From Phycisphaerales bacterium (GTDB lineage Bacteria > Planctomycetota > Phycisphaerae > Phycisphaerales > UBA1924), in NCBI GenBank assembly GCA_029260495.1, contig JAJDDD010000008.1, forward strand, positions 1 through 64,000: 64,000 nucleotides of DNA. Direction: 5' to 3'. Each line of letters begins with the position of its first letter. The stretch's first letter is position 1. Below, piece after piece: positions 54,601 through 63,749 of the stretch. The notes beneath the pieces were generated by a model. It ran no database searches, was not told the DNA's origin, and saw only the letters and a program-made list of their open reading frames with translations. The translations under genes were made by a program, and so were the position numbers.

Positions 54601-54916
54601 GCGTGCCAAGGTGATCATCGAAGCTGATCGCCGCACCGGGGATTGAGGCGGCGAACGCCCGGCCGGCTTGAAGCCTGGCGACCTGCTCAGGCGCCGCCAG
54701 GTCTTGGGCGATGAGCGCGGCGATGGCAGGCTCATCTCGACGGATGTCGTAGGGCGCCAACCCGGAGAAAAATGGATTGGCGTGGGGATCCAGATGCTTC
54801 ATTTCGGGCCCGTGCCCAGCAAGGTCTTCATGCTGGGCTGTCGCGAAGCTCGCAGTCAAAGCCACACCAGCTGCAGCTGTCAGCCACAGCGACATCGATG
54901 CCGAACGCATCTTCAT
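51692..54916 (-). CDS. Secreted M36 fungalysin-like metalloprotease with dockerin-like tail
   Basis: 1074 aa. The start at 54916 (GGGAG 7 nt upstream) opens a signal peptide (MSLWLTAAAGVALTASFATA). It has an FTP/propeptide-like region (about 40-330) and a zinc catalytic domain with HELAHGLSTR (about residue 507) and the third ligand in GEGWSDFYAL (about 532), plus NIFYWTNWFHDRMYGLGFTE. This is the fungalysin (M36) pattern. C-terminal beta domains (CBM- or P-domain-like) and two tail repeats follow (NGDGFVGSADLAMLLGSWG and NGDGFVGAADLAALLGSWG). It is probably an extracellular protease. The longer frame up to 55141 overlaps tRNA-His and is not used. Confidence 0.9.
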   Translation of the reverse strand: MKMRSASMSLWLTAAAGVALTASFATAQHEDLAGHGPEMKHLDPHANPFFSGLAPYDIRRDEPAIAALIAQDLAAPEQVARLQAGRAFAASIPGAAISFDDHLGTPKFIRSTRQMLTPAVIGAVNPEQVMLDFVRANRELMRIDENSLLTARTTRRGVSANGVTTIWRQQRVGEVDVVGAELRANVDRAGRMVTVSSTMIESPAEKIGGAQALLSRAEAVGLAAKAIGAELKEPLRAMTPAPDTEHRQVFARSADLQLPVFTRFVYFPVAPSRVRAAFEITIGAVQSADVYRVYVDAADGAVLSRHNHTVYGGVESATYSFYAGDSPEPISPGPATPDGTQGAVVARMIDTLVSMDPVASPDGWIPDGQNELIGNNVDAFADVNGDDLPDLPRTQGSPFRTFDFPLDLAQDPSTYTDAAIANIFYWTNWFHDRMYGLGFTEDFANFQTNNFGRGGIGGDAVMAQAQDGVGSENANFLTFTDGSIGRMQMFLWPDPVPARDGDLDIQVVIHELAHGLSTRLHGVLNTLQGAGMGEGWSDFYALSLLSEPGDDPNAIYALGAYATFLGEPGYVDNAYFGIRRYPYTTDQMRSPLTFADIDAVQFAADGSIPRNPAFGPATPVTVHNIGEVWCSALWQVRANLIAKHGFAGNERALQLVTNGMKLSHSNPTYVESRDAIIVAELVSGGDDLCEVWSGFASRGLGSSAFAPPPEDTVGVIEAFDLPDTLFIRYPNGLPPTVAAPAVQETFAVQISGPCAGSLFPGSETLLVSVDGAPFQAFGLTLDSPGQYTATLPSFLCGEDVQFYIQAQTDTATFVDPPLAPAETFSLFVSNIEDIRFDDDFEGLDTGWIVGSPTDDATTGVWMLVDPVGTEAQPAFDNTPGAGALCYITGQGIIGGSIGADDVDGGTTTLTSPAFDATGGDAFLSYYRWYSNDQGANPNTDTMPIEVSNDDGMTWTLLEDVTENANAWVFKNWNLNDIFPAPSSQVRVRFLARDLPEGSIVEAGVDDVRVTVLVCNFSPSQFDLNGDGFVGSADLAMLLGSWGPCPMPPALCPADFNGDGFVGAADLAALLGSWG

Positions 54917-55101
54917 ATCCACGCTCCCAATTCTGAGGACTCTCTCTCGGAACTCGCCGGCGTCACGGGGCGGCCTTCCGGCCACAACGGACGCCACATG
55001 GAGTCTACCAGCCCGCAACCGGACTCCCAAGAAAAGAACCCCGGAAAGAGGGAAGAACGGCCATCCATCAAAATGAGAGGAGCACATCGGCGAGGAAAAA
55101 G

Positions 55102-55176
55102 GGTGGCTAACGGGACTCGAACCCGCGACCTCCGAGATCACAACCCGGCGCTCTAGCCAGCTGAGCTATAGCCACC
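55102..55176 (-). tRNA. tRNA-His (GTG)
   Basis: A 75-nt cloverleaf with anticodon GTG in the loop TTGTGAT. It carries the encoded extra G at position -1 opposite C73, the identity signal of tRNA-His. The acceptor GTGGCTA pairs with TAGCCAC. The T-loop is TTCGAGT. CCA is not encoded, and a T-run lies just after the 3' end. Confidence 0.97.
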
Positions 55177-55280
55177 ATCCCTTGTCAGAATCACGTCCAA
55201 CAATACGCCGATGAGCGTCGCCAGCGACGATACGCCGGCCCGCCGGCTGCGTCAACGGCTGCGCGCGAAGACGCCGTCGG

Positions 55281-55289
55281 CTTGCTATA
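55281..55289 (+). promoter_or_regulatory. Extended -10 promoter upstream of pckA
   Basis: TGCTATAAT (55281-55289) is a perfect extended -10 (TGnTATAAT). No good -35 is seen. It lies about 100 nt before the pckA start. Confidence 0.5.
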
Positions 55290-55392
55290 ATTTGACCTTC
55301 CTGCGTTTATTCGGGCCTTTGCCTGCGAGCGGTCCGCCTGAACCGTTGACCAATCCAACTCTGTCACGCTTAATCGCGGAGTCGCCTTCCTT

Positions 55393-56982
55393 ATGAGCAC
55401 TTCTCCCGCAGCCATCGGTATCGACCTTTCCGCCAACAATGTTCTTCGCAACCTCTCCGCGCCTGCCCTGATCGAAGAAGCGATCCGGCGCGACGAGGGC
55501 GATCTCGCATCGAATGGCGCCTTCGTTGTCGCGACGGGGAAATACACCGGCCGGGTCCCCGATAGAAAACGCCTTGAAGACACACCTGAAATCCACGACA
55601 ACATCTGGTGGGGCAAGGTCAATCAGCCCATCACAAGCGAGACTTTTGAGGCGCTGGAGCGGATCGCCCAGGACTATCTCGAAACTCGGGACGAGATCTT
55701 CGCGTTCGAGGGCTTCGTCGGCGCGGACCTTAAGCGCCGGCTCGGCGTCACTACCATTACCGAGCACGCATGGCAGAGTCTTTTCGTTCGCACGCTCTTC
55801 ATTCGTCCCACTCCTGAAGAGCTGGCGAGCTTCTCCTCTGACTGGCTTATCCTCAACTGTGGTTCACACTCACTCACGACGGATGAACAACGTCGGGCGG
55901 GCTATGACCACCCCGTATGTGTCGCTCAATCACTCTCGAAGAAAGTTGCTGTCATCTTCGGCACCGAATACGGCGGCGAGATGAAGAAGTCAATGTTTTA
56001 TGCGATGAACTATGACATGCCCGATGTCGGCGTCTGCCCGATGCATTGCTCATCAAATGTTGACAACGATGACGATAGCAACGTCACACTCTTCTTTGGC
56101 CTCTCCGGAACAGGAAAAACAACGCTTAGCGCCGATCCCAACACCCACCTCATCGGCGACGACGAGCATGGCTGGTCTGATGACGGCGTCTTCAACTTCG
56201 AGGGCGGGTGTTACGCCAAGGCGATCAATCTTTCGGAAGAAGGTGAGCCGCAGATTTGGGACGCCATCAAATTCGGATCTGTGCTTGAAAATGTGGTGAT
56301 CGATGAAGAAACGCATGTTCCCGACTACACAGATTCCTCACTCACCGAAAACACACGCGCCACCTACCCCGTCGAGCACATTCCCGGCGCACAAATCCCC
56401 AGCGTCGGCAAACATCCTAAGAACGTCGTTTTCCTGACGGCGGATGCATTCGGCGTGCTCCCGCCCATCGCCAAGCTCACTCGCGAGCAGGCGATGTATT
56501 ACTTCATCAACGGCTACACCTCCAAACTCGCTGGCACCGAAGCGGGCGTTACCGATCCCGTCCCCAACTTCAGCCCCTGCTTTGGTGGGCCCTTCCTTGC
56601 CCGCCCGCCGCACGTCTACGCCGACATGCTCGCCGAACGCATCGACAAGCACGGCGCCGATGTCTGGCTGCTCAACACCGGCTGGTCCGGCGGGCCTTAC
56701 GGCGTCGGCGCACGCTTCAAACTCGCGTACACGCGCGCGATGGTGAATGCGATCCGCGAAGGGTTGCTATCGAACGCGAGCTTCGAGCAAGATCCCGTCT
56801 TCGGCCTCCACGTTCCAACCAGCGTGCCAAACGTCCCCAGCGAGGTTCTGATGCCCCGCACTGCGTGGCATGACAAAAACGCATACGACACCAAAGCCGG
56901 CGAACTTGCAGCCAAGTTCTGCGAGAATGATCAGAAGTATGACATGCCCGACGCCGTCCGCGCAGCAGGACCGCAAGGCTGA
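55393..56982 (+). CDS. pckA: ATP-dependent phosphoenolpyruvate carboxykinase
   Basis: 529 aa, the usual length. It converts oxaloacetate + ATP to PEP + CO2 in gluconeogenesis. The ATP P-loop GLSGTGKTTLSADP (about residue 236), DDEHGWSDDGVFNFEGGCYAK (metal/oxaloacetate side, quoted in part: DDEHGWSDDG), and TDSSLTENTRATYPV match the ATP-type enzyme. The substrate-binding Arg is in GKYTGRVPDRK. It is cytoplasmic. An extended -10 lies about 100 nt upstream. It is convergent with the following minus-strand gene. Confidence 0.96.
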   Translation: MSTSPAAIGIDLSANNVLRNLSAPALIEEAIRRDEGDLASNGAFVVATGKYTGRVPDRKRLEDTPEIHDNIWWGKVNQPITSETFEALERIAQDYLETRDEIFAFEGFVGADLKRRLGVTTITEHAWQSLFVRTLFIRPTPEELASFSSDWLILNCGSHSLTTDEQRRAGYDHPVCVAQSLSKKVAVIFGTEYGGEMKKSMFYAMNYDMPDVGVCPMHCSSNVDNDDDSNVTLFFGLSGTGKTTLSADPNTHLIGDDEHGWSDDGVFNFEGGCYAKAINLSEEGEPQIWDAIKFGSVLENVVIDEETHVPDYTDSSLTENTRATYPVEHIPGAQIPSVGKHPKNVVFLTADAFGVLPPIAKLTREQAMYYFINGYTSKLAGTEAGVTDPVPNFSPCFGGPFLARPPHVYADMLAERIDKHGADVWLLNTGWSGGPYGVGARFKLAYTRAMVNAIREGLLSNASFEQDPVFGLHVPTSVPNVPSEVLMPRTAWHDKNAYDTKAGELAAKFCENDQKYDMPDAVRAAGPQG

Positions 56983-57020
56983 GCTGTAAAAACTGCATGT
57001 GGCTATTCGCAATTGAACAA

Positions 57021-58220
57021 TTACGGCGAAGCGTCAATGCGCTGCGCCGCGATATCCTTGACAACCGTGAGTGTCAAATCATTCGGCACCGGGATCGACA
57101 GGCTGTACTGGGTGATTCGCCACTCGCCATCTTCTTTGCGCAGCGCGCCCGTGCCGCGACACTCGCCGTAGCTGGCGTGCTCAAGGCGTTCATCGAACCA
57201 TGCGGCTGTCCCGTCTGGTGAAACAGTAATGTTGCGCTTGGTCGGATGGTACACCCAGGCGGACTCACGTTGAAAATGAGGGGTCGCAAAAGCCTGGAAC
57301 TCCGGAAGGGTCCATCGCTCGGCGCCGTCGGTGCCAAGAAAGACCGCATCGTAGGTGTAGAGGTTGAAGTATGTTTCTTCGTCTGCATGCGCAGCTGCTT
57401 GGTGAAGATCTGTAAGAACCTTACTCACAGCAAGAGCCTCAGGATCCAGGCGGGCGGGCTGCTGGCTGCGCGTGTGAAGTCCAAGGATCGTGAAAAATCG
57501 CTCCGGGGAAACGATGCCATCTTTCAGTGCAGGCTCTTCAGCGGGATCAACTGGATAGAGCCGATATGGCAAATTCTTGGCCTGCGCCGTTTGGACATAA
57601 CTCTGCAATATCTTCTGTCGAGGTTCGTCGGTCTGATCGATGAGCACTGACACAGGCTGGTTCTTGAAGAGTTGGATGTTCGCAACCACATAATTGTTCG
57701 GCAGCACACCCGGGAAGGCCACAATGGACGCGAGATGGTCAACATTCTCGATGCCAACCGCAAAAGCGCTCACGCCTCCAACAAAACCGCCCGCGAGATG
57801 AAAGCGATCATCACGAATGTTGTAGATACGCGTGAGGTGCTCAAAAAATGCAGGGGCGAGAACGTAGGCTCTCGCGTCCCACTTCGCCCCCATCGGAGCC
57901 AGGGGTGAGATAAGTATCCAGCCGCGACGTTTCGCTTCGTCAGCGTAAGTGTCCATGATTTCAGCGATATCCAACTCCATCTGGTCGCGCTGGGCGAAGC
58001 AAATGACTGCAGGAGCTGGGATAGCAGGGTCATAATCGGGCGGAAGGGCGACCGCGTAGCGAAGATCAACTTCGACGCCGGAGTAGTTGAGCTTCAGCGT
58101 CTTGATGCTGAAAGCAGGTTGCTCCGCATCTGCCTCATCTGCCAAAACAGGGGTGGCGGTGATAAGCAAAACGATTGCGAAGCTTGCGAGGGCTAGAACT
58201 GCGGATCTACACATCAACAT
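57021..58220 (-). CDS. Exported alpha/beta-hydrolase-like protein with C-terminal SnoaL-like domain
   Basis: 399 aa with a signal peptide (about residues 1-27). Residues about 60-250 resemble a PHB-depolymerase/esterase alpha/beta hydrolase: AVICFAQRDQME; RFHLAGGFVGGVSAFAVG, where the nucleophile elbow GxSxG is GFVGG, so the catalytic Ser is missing. From about residue 280 a SnoaL/NTF2-like domain (SnoaL_3 type) follows: DLHQAAAHADEETYFNLY, FLGTDGAERWTLPEFQAFA, WFDERLEH, WRITQYSLSIPVPN. The SnoaL part looks intact. It may be a non-enzymatic binding protein (inference). Convergent with pckA. Confidence 0.75.
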   Translation of the reverse strand: MLMCRSAVLALASFAIVLLITATPVLADEADAEQPAFSIKTLKLNYSGVEVDLRYAVALPPDYDPAIPAPAVICFAQRDQMELDIAEIMDTYADEAKRRGWILISPLAPMGAKWDARAYVLAPAFFEHLTRIYNIRDDRFHLAGGFVGGVSAFAVGIENVDHLASIVAFPGVLPNNYVVANIQLFKNQPVSVLIDQTDEPRQKILQSYVQTAQAKNLPYRLYPVDPAEEPALKDGIVSPERFFTILGLHTRSQQPARLDPEALAVSKVLTDLHQAAAHADEETYFNLYTYDAVFLGTDGAERWTLPEFQAFATPHFQRESAWVYHPTKRNITVSPDGTAAWFDERLEHASYGECRGTGALRKEDGEWRITQYSLSIPVPNDLTLTVVKDIAAQRIDASP

Positions 58221-58329
58221 GGGCGAGTTCTCCTTTTCAGCAATGCAAAATCAACCCGGGAAAGTGTACCGACGAATCGCGGATGAAGATGCGTATGGGG
58301 ACGCTGGCCCGAGAAGTGCGAGGCGCCGG

Positions 58330-59580
58330 TCAGGCGGCGTCGACAGCGCTGTGGCCGCTGACAGCCTCAGTGGTGATGCGGCTGGCGAGGCCGATCGCAG
58401 CGCGCAGCTCGGAAGCGATCCAGCGGAGCTCATCATCATTTCTGGAGGTGAAGAAGCCGTGCATTCGTGTCTTGCCGTCCAGATCATGCGTATGCACCTG
58501 AAGGTTATAGACGGGCCGATCGTTGACCTCCATCCCGCTGGGCGCAAAGTGGATATCGGTAATTTCAGCGGTTCGCCATTGTTTGGTGTCAGTCTTGAAG
58601 AGTCCGGCGCGATTGATCATGAGCGTGTCGCTCATAACGTCAATGATCGCTACCCGACGGGCGAGACTAAAAGCGTACAACGCTGTGCTAACCCCGATCG
58701 CCCAGAACACAGCGATAAGAACCCATACAAACAATGACGACGCAGCGTGAGTGGCCGAGCCTTGGTTGATCGAGAAGACAAAACCTCCGGTGAAGAGCGC
58801 CATGAAGCTGTTCCACATGATCGAAAAACCAAGCATGGCCCGGTTTGCCCCCTTGAAGCCGCGCGGTGGCAACGTGATGGTAAGTTGATTCTCTCCGCGC
58901 ATGACGGTCGCATCGCTTGAAGCAGGCTGCAACAGGTCCGTGTCGTTGGCGCCAGGTGATGACGTCGCTGCCGAAACCACAGCGACTTCGGGAGCGCTCG
59001 CGCCGGGCGTGAACGACGTCGCATTGGCGCATCGCTCGGAAATCGTATGGGCGATAGGCTCAAGCAGGCTCCGCGGGTATCCAAATGTTATCATCCGACG
59101 GCGCTTGCGCGTTCGGACGTGCGCAATCAAAACCGCGAGGTCCGCGAGCGGGCTGCCGCTGCGAACAGGTTGACCATTGACCCGAGCAGAGCCGACATGC
59201 ACGTCGAGGCGCTCAATCTGATCAAGCAGCTGCCGACGGGTCCATCGCAAAAAAACCAGCCGATCTATAACGCGGAGGGACTGATCGTCCAGTTCAATCG
59301 TGGTGACGCCGAACGCAATGCTGAGGACGATCAGATCAAACACCACACTAAAAATGAGAAAAGGCGCCGCGACAGCGATCCCAAAGAGGCCTGATCCCGC
59401 TCCAAATGAGTGCATAAACTGCCAAGCCCCAAATCCTGCGGGGACAGCTCCGAAAACAGTCATAAAGAGGGCGATCCAGCCGAGGGGGCCGAGCTGGCGT
59501 CTGGGCAACTCAAAAACGAGCGATCGACCTATTTGTGTGGGTTGAATGACGGCGGGACTCTTTTGCATGGTCGCGCTCAA
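58330..59580 (-). CDS. Four-TM membrane protein with internal duplication
   Basis: 416 aa, not recognised as a named family. Two halves share the same layout: a two-helix hairpin (about residues 32-90 and 252-315) followed by a beta-rich soluble domain (about 92-185 and 320-400; each begins with strands such as TTIELDDQSLRVID and VAIIDVMSDTLMINR). The soluble parts resemble bacterial PH-like domains. The halves are joined by a polar linker rich in Ser, Ala and Asn. The duplication could let the protein work as a one-chain dimer. Function unknown; the neighbours give no clue. Confidence 0.7.
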   Translation of the reverse strand: MSATMQKSPAVIQPTQIGRSLVFELPRRQLGPLGWIALFMTVFGAVPAGFGAWQFMHSFGAGSGLFGIAVAAPFLIFSVVFDLIVLSIAFGVTTIELDDQSLRVIDRLVFLRWTRRQLLDQIERLDVHVGSARVNGQPVRSGSPLADLAVLIAHVRTRKRRRMITFGYPRSLLEPIAHTISERCANATSFTPGASAPEVAVVSAATSSPGANDTDLLQPASSDATVMRGENQLTITLPPRGFKGANRAMLGFSIMWNSFMALFTGGFVFSINQGSATHAASSLFVWVLIAVFWAIGVSTALYAFSLARRVAIIDVMSDTLMINRAGLFKTDTKQWRTAEITDIHFAPSGMEVNDRPVYNLQVHTHDLDGKTRMHGFFTSRNDDELRWIASELRAAIGLASRITTEAVSGHSAVDAA

Positions 59581-59657
59581 TCCGGGTGGCGTAGGAAATT
59601 TGAGGACTGCGTTTTACAGGATCGGCCATCTCACCGCGTCCCGAAAGCGTTATCCTC

Positions 59658-60368
59658 ATGCGCATGAGTGAGAACAATCGTAAGTTGCTTGAGAGTTTGC
59701 CGCAGCCGGAGTGGGTCGAGCACAAGCCCTACGACCCCGGTGCAGCCCCACTGGAAGGCGCCAGGCGTTTCTATGAGATCATGCGTCAACGGCGGACGAT
59801 TCGGGAGTATTCGAGCAGGCCGGTCTCCCGCGAGACAATCGAAATGATCGTCCGCGCCGCAACGACCGCGCCAAGCGGGGCGAACAAGCAACCCTGGCGG
59901 TTCGTCTGTGTGCAAAATCCCGAGTTGAAGCGCAAGATTCGAATCGCTGCCGAAGAAGAGGAACGTGAGTTTTACGAAAAGCGAGCGAGTGAAGAATGGC
60001 TCCGCGATCTCGCCCCACTGGGCACCGATTCAAACAAGGAGTTCCTCGAGATTGCGCCCTGGCTGATTGTCGTCTTCAAGCTGGTCAAGACAGACGACGG
60101 CGGCCAGGTGTACTACCTGAACGAATCCGTCGGGCTCGCATGCGGCCTGCTCATCGCAGCGGCACATCATGCAGGGCTCGCAACGCTCACACATACACCC
60201 AGCCCAATGGGGTTCTTGACTAAAGTCTTGAAGAGACCCGCGCACGAGCGGCCCTTCCTGCTCATCCCGGTCGGGTATCCAGCAGAGAACATTCGCGTGC
60301 CAAAGAAAGCAGTTGAACGCCACAACCTCGAAGACGTCATGGTGATTGACCTGCACAACGAAAAATAA
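59658..60368 (+). CDS. Nitroreductase-family flavoprotein, iodotyrosine-deiodinase-like
   Basis: 236 aa (ATG at 59658 or 59664). An FMN-dependent nitroreductase fold: RRTIREYSSRPVSRETIE, TTAPSGANKQPWRFVCV, LACGLLIAAAHHAGLATL. It carries the deiodinase-type active-site lid: EEEEREFYEKR with the Glu, Tyr and Lys that grip the halotyrosine substrate, then LRDLAPLGTDSNKEFLEIAPW, as in iodotyrosine deiodinase. So it may reductively dehalogenate halotyrosine or similar phenols using NAD(P)H (inference). Bacterial homologues exist. It is convergent with leuS, 3 nt apart. Confidence 0.82.
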   Translation: MRMSENNRKLLESLPQPEWVEHKPYDPGAAPLEGARRFYEIMRQRRTIREYSSRPVSRETIEMIVRAATTAPSGANKQPWRFVCVQNPELKRKIRIAAEEEEREFYEKRASEEWLRDLAPLGTDSNKEFLEIAPWLIVVFKLVKTDDGGQVYYLNESVGLACGLLIAAAHHAGLATLTHTPSPMGFLTKVLKRPAHERPFLLIPVGYPAENIRVPKKAVERHNLEDVMVIDLHNEK

Positions 60369-60371
60369 GCA

Positions 60372-63300
60372 TCAGTTCGCGACGATGTTGACCGTTCTTC
60401 CGGGCACAACAATCACCTTGCGCACCGTCTTGCCTTCAAGGAACTTCTGCACTCGTTCGTCGGCGAGCGCCGCCTCCTCTACGGCATTTGGATCAGCGTC
60501 GGCGGCAATCGTAATCTTCGAGCGAACCTTGCCCAGGATCTGAATTGGAATCTCGATTGTCGCTTCAACGAGAAGCGCTGCATCGGCCTCCGGGAATGGC
60601 TCAAAGGCAATAGTCTTCTCATGACCCATCCGTGACCAGAGCTCCTCAGCAATGTGCGGCGCCAGCGGAGCCAGCATCTGCGCAATTGGCGTCGCGACCT
60701 CAACCGGCAAGGCGCCGTGCTCAGCCACTACCTGAGTCAGATGATTATTCAGCTCAATGAGCTTGGCGATCGCGGTGTTGAATGCAAGCGACTGAAAATC
60801 CTTGCGAACGCCGGCAATGGTCTTATGAAGCAGGCGTTGAGTCTCATCATCAGCGCAAGCAGCGTCGCCCTCACTCGCGACGCAAAGATCGCCCGTCTCT
60901 TCATCGATGAAGTTGCGCCAGACGCGCTGCAGAAACCGATGAACCCCGACAATGTCACGCGTATTCCAAGGCTTGGAGGCATCCAGCGGGCCCATGTACA
61001 TTTCATACAGGCGAAGTGTGTCTGCGCCATACTCATGGCAAATCTCATCCGGCGGAATGATGTTCCTCAGGCTCTTGCCCATCTTCCCGAACTCACGGGT
61101 GACAGGCTTGCCTTGATAAGTGAACTGATCATTTGTGCCAGCGACAGCCTCAACCTCAGCAGCTTCAACATATACGCCGCGCTCATCGGTGAAGGCCGGC
61201 GCCTGGATATAGCCTTGGTTAAACAGCTTGCCGAACGGCTCAGGCGTCGAAATATGCCCCAAGTCGAAGAGAATCTTGTGCCAGAATCGCGCGTAAAGAA
61301 GATGGAGCACAGCATGCTCAGCCCCGCCAACATAAAGATCAACGCCGCCGAAGTGGTGCTGGTCGGGATCAAATGGCGCCGCCGTTGATGCCGGCGCGCC
61401 GTCCTTCCGGCTCAGCATCCAGTATCGCTCGACATCAGACGAGCAAAGCAACTCATCATTCGCAGGGTCAAGATACCGCAGGTAGTACCAGCATGAGCCA
61501 GCCCACTGCGGCATCGTGTTCAGCTCGCGCGTGTATTGCTTAGGGCCCTCGCCGAGATCAAGTGTCACCGTCCGCCATTCCTTCGCCCGACCCAGCGGCG
61601 GCTCCGGCGCAGCGGTTTCATCATCGGTGACACGCGGCGCGTAATCATCAATCTCAGGAAGCTCCACAGGGAGCATGGACTCACGCAGAGCGATCGGACG
61701 CCCGGATTCATCGTAAACAATAGGAAAAGGCTCGCCCCAATAGCGCTGCCGGCTGAAAAGCCAGTCGCGGAGCTTGTAGTTGATAGCCCGGCTGCCAAAC
61801 TTCTTTTCCTCAAGCCAATCAATCATGCGATGCTTGGCCTCCCCAGTTGGAAGCCCATCGACAACAGGCGAGTTGACCGCAATGCCGGGCTCAGGAGAAG
61901 CGGCGCCGACAAGGCGTGTATACCGAGCTTTTTCAAATGATTTCGTAGCCCCAGCTCGACCAAGCTCAATGACATTCGCAAGAGTTTCGAGCCACTGCTG
62001 CTGAACAACACCCCGTTGCGCGCCAACGCCGCCGGGGCGATCAGGCGTATCAACAGCCGAGACCCCATCAGGATCTTCCAAAGCCTTGCGCTGCTTGGCG
62101 ATGCGCATAAGCGCTTGCGGGTATTCATCAACGGAAGCGCCTTTCGCCGTGACGAAGCCAACAAAATCTGCAAGCGCAAGCTCCCAGCCCATGGGGAAAT
62201 CTGTAGCCGGCGCCTGGGTCAGGAACCAGGACGCAGCGTGGATCGCGCGCGGATACACAACATCACGAATAGGAAGCCCGAACTGCTCCGCAAACTCAAA
62301 GTCGCGCTGATCATGCGCAGGAACCGCCATAATCGCGCCCGTGCCATACGCCATCAGAACATAATCAGCAATGAAAATCGGAATGCTCTCACCGTTGACA
62401 GGATTCGTGGCATAAGCGCCGGTGAAAACACCTGTCTTCTTGCGCGATTCCACCTGGCGCTCAACATCGGACTTGCTTGCAGCAAAAGCGCGATAGGCAG
62501 CCACCGCGTCCCGCGGAGTCTTCGCCACCTGTTCATGGCCGCGCCATTTTTCAGGCGCCTCCTGAGGCCACGAACGAGCAACGAGCTTGTCGACAAGCGA
62601 ATGCTCAGGCGCGAGCACCATATAGGTGGCGCCAAAGAGCGTATCCGGACGTGTCGTAAAAACAACGATCGGACCAGCGCTTAATTCAAAGCTGACATGC
62701 GCACCCTCAGAACGGCCAATCCAGTTCCGCTGCATAAGCTTGATAGGCTCAGGCCAATCGACGCGCTCAATATCCTCCAAAAGGCGCTCAGCGTATTTCG
62801 TAATGCGCATTTTCCACTGCTTGAGTGGTCGTTTGTAGACGGGATGGTTCCCTCGCTCGCTTTTGCCATCCGCGGTCACTTCTTCGTTCGCCAACACAGT
62901 CCCAAGCGCCGGACACCAGTTGACCGGAGCCTCGCTGAGATACGCCAGCCGGTGCGCGTCGACAGCGGCGCGCCTTTCATTGTCGGTGAGGGCAGCCCAC
63001 GGCTTGCCGACAGAAATCTCATCGCATTCAGGCTCAAGATCGCCGGACTCAAAGGCGCCGATCAGTTCTGAAATTGGACGGGCTCTGTTTTCGCGCTCGT
63101 CAAACCACGAGTTGAATATCTGGAGAAAGATCCATTGCGTCCATTTATAGAACGCGACATCCGTCGTCGCGACGGAGCGCGCCGCGTCATGTCCCAGGCC
63201 GAGACGGCGCAGCTGCCGACGCATATTGGCGATATTCGTCTCGGTCGTGACGCGCGGATGCTGACCCGTCTGAACGGCGAATTGCTCCGCAGGGAGGCCG

Positions 63301-63641
63301 AATGCGTCGTACCCCATCGCGTGCAGAACATTGTGCCCCGTCATCCGGCTGAATCGAGCGAAAATGTCCGTCGCGATATACCCAAGCGGATGCCCGACAT
63401 GCAGGCCCGCGCCGGAGGGGTAGGGGAACATATCGAGGATGTATTTCTTAGGCGCGCCGATAAAGCTATCGAATCCGCTCTCGCCTGGGTTCGGCGAATG
63501 GAAGGTCTGGTTGGCATCCCAGAAGTCCTGCCAGCGGGCTTCGATCTTGTTCGCGAGCGCCGCGTTGTAGCGGTGGGCAGGCGCGCGTCCGGCGACAGCG
63601 GAGGAGCCGGAGCTGGGTTTGATGGCGTGTGCTTCTGACAT
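60372..63641 (-). CDS. leuS: Leucyl-tRNA synthetase with large editing-domain insertion
   Basis: 1089 aa, compared with about 860 in E. coli. It has the class I HIGH-like motif in [20 protein letters not shown] (about residues 73-92), the CP1 editing domain ([19 protein letters not shown]), and [13 protein letters not shown] (KMSKS). The connection [25 protein letters not shown] and the C-terminal anticodon-binding domain are intact. Extra length lies mostly in the editing domain, about residues 460-600, with Ala/Pro-rich sequence ([34 protein letters not shown]). A folC terminator ends about 40 nt upstream. Confidence 0.96.
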   Translation of the reverse strand: MSEAHAIKPSSGSSAVAGRAPAHRYNAALANKIEARWQDFWDANQTFHSPNPGESGFDSFIGAPKKYILDMFPYPSGAGLHVGHPLGYIATDIFARFSRMTGHNVLHAMGYDAFGLPAEQFAVQTGQHPRVTTETNIANMRRQLRRLGLGHDAARSVATTDVAFYKWTQWIFLQIFNSWFDERENRARPISELIGAFESGDLEPECDEISVGKPWAALTDNERRAAVDAHRLAYLSEAPVNWCPALGTVLANEEVTADGKSERGNHPVYKRPLKQWKMRITKYAERLLEDIERVDWPEPIKLMQRNWIGRSEGAHVSFELSAGPIVVFTTRPDTLFGATYMVLAPEHSLVDKLVARSWPQEAPEKWRGHEQVAKTPRDAVAAYRAFAASKSDVERQVESRKKTGVFTGAYATNPVNGESIPIFIADYVLMAYGTGAIMAVPAHDQRDFEFAEQFGLPIRDVVYPRAIHAASWFLTQAPATDFPMGWELALADFVGFVTAKGASVDEYPQALMRIAKQRKALEDPDGVSAVDTPDRPGGVGAQRGVVQQQWLETLANVIELGRAGATKSFEKARYTRLVGAASPEPGIAVNSPVVDGLPTGEAKHRMIDWLEEKKFGSRAINYKLRDWLFSRQRYWGEPFPIVYDESGRPIALRESMLPVELPEIDDYAPRVTDDETAAPEPPLGRAKEWRTVTLDLGEGPKQYTRELNTMPQWAGSCWYYLRYLDPANDELLCSSDVERYWMLSRKDGAPASTAAPFDPDQHHFGGVDLYVGGAEHAVLHLLYARFWHKILFDLGHISTPEPFGKLFNQGYIQAPAFTDERGVYVEAAEVEAVAGTNDQFTYQGKPVTREFGKMGKSLRNIIPPDEICHEYGADTLRLYEMYMGPLDASKPWNTRDIVGVHRFLQRVWRNFIDEETGDLCVASEGDAACADDETQRLLHKTIAGVRKDFQSLAFNTAIAKLIELNNHLTQVVAEHGALPVEVATPIAQMLAPLAPHIAEELWSRMGHEKTIAFEPFPEADAALLVEATIEIPIQILGKVRSKITIAADADPNAVEEAALADERVQKFLEGKTVRKVIVVPGRTVNIVAN

Positions 63642-63678
63642 GGCGATGCTGAGTGTATCGGCTGAATGGAGGCAATAG

Positions 63679-63704
63679 AAAAACGCCGGTCATGCAAGCC
63701 GGCG
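63679..63704 (-). terminator. Rho-independent terminator of folC
   Basis: On the minus strand CGCCGG (complement of 63699-63704) pairs with CCGGCG (63684-63689), with a 9-nt loop, followed by five T (63683-63679). It ends the folC transcript before leuS. Confidence 0.8.
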
Positions 63705-63749
63705 CTGGCGGGGTCGGGTCTGGCTGAAAATCCGCTAAAACAGAAAGAT

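Noticed and set aside
54917-55141. Longer start of the M36 protease at 55141
   Set aside because: It would overlap tRNA-His and precede a good Shine-Dalgarno and signal peptide at 54916.
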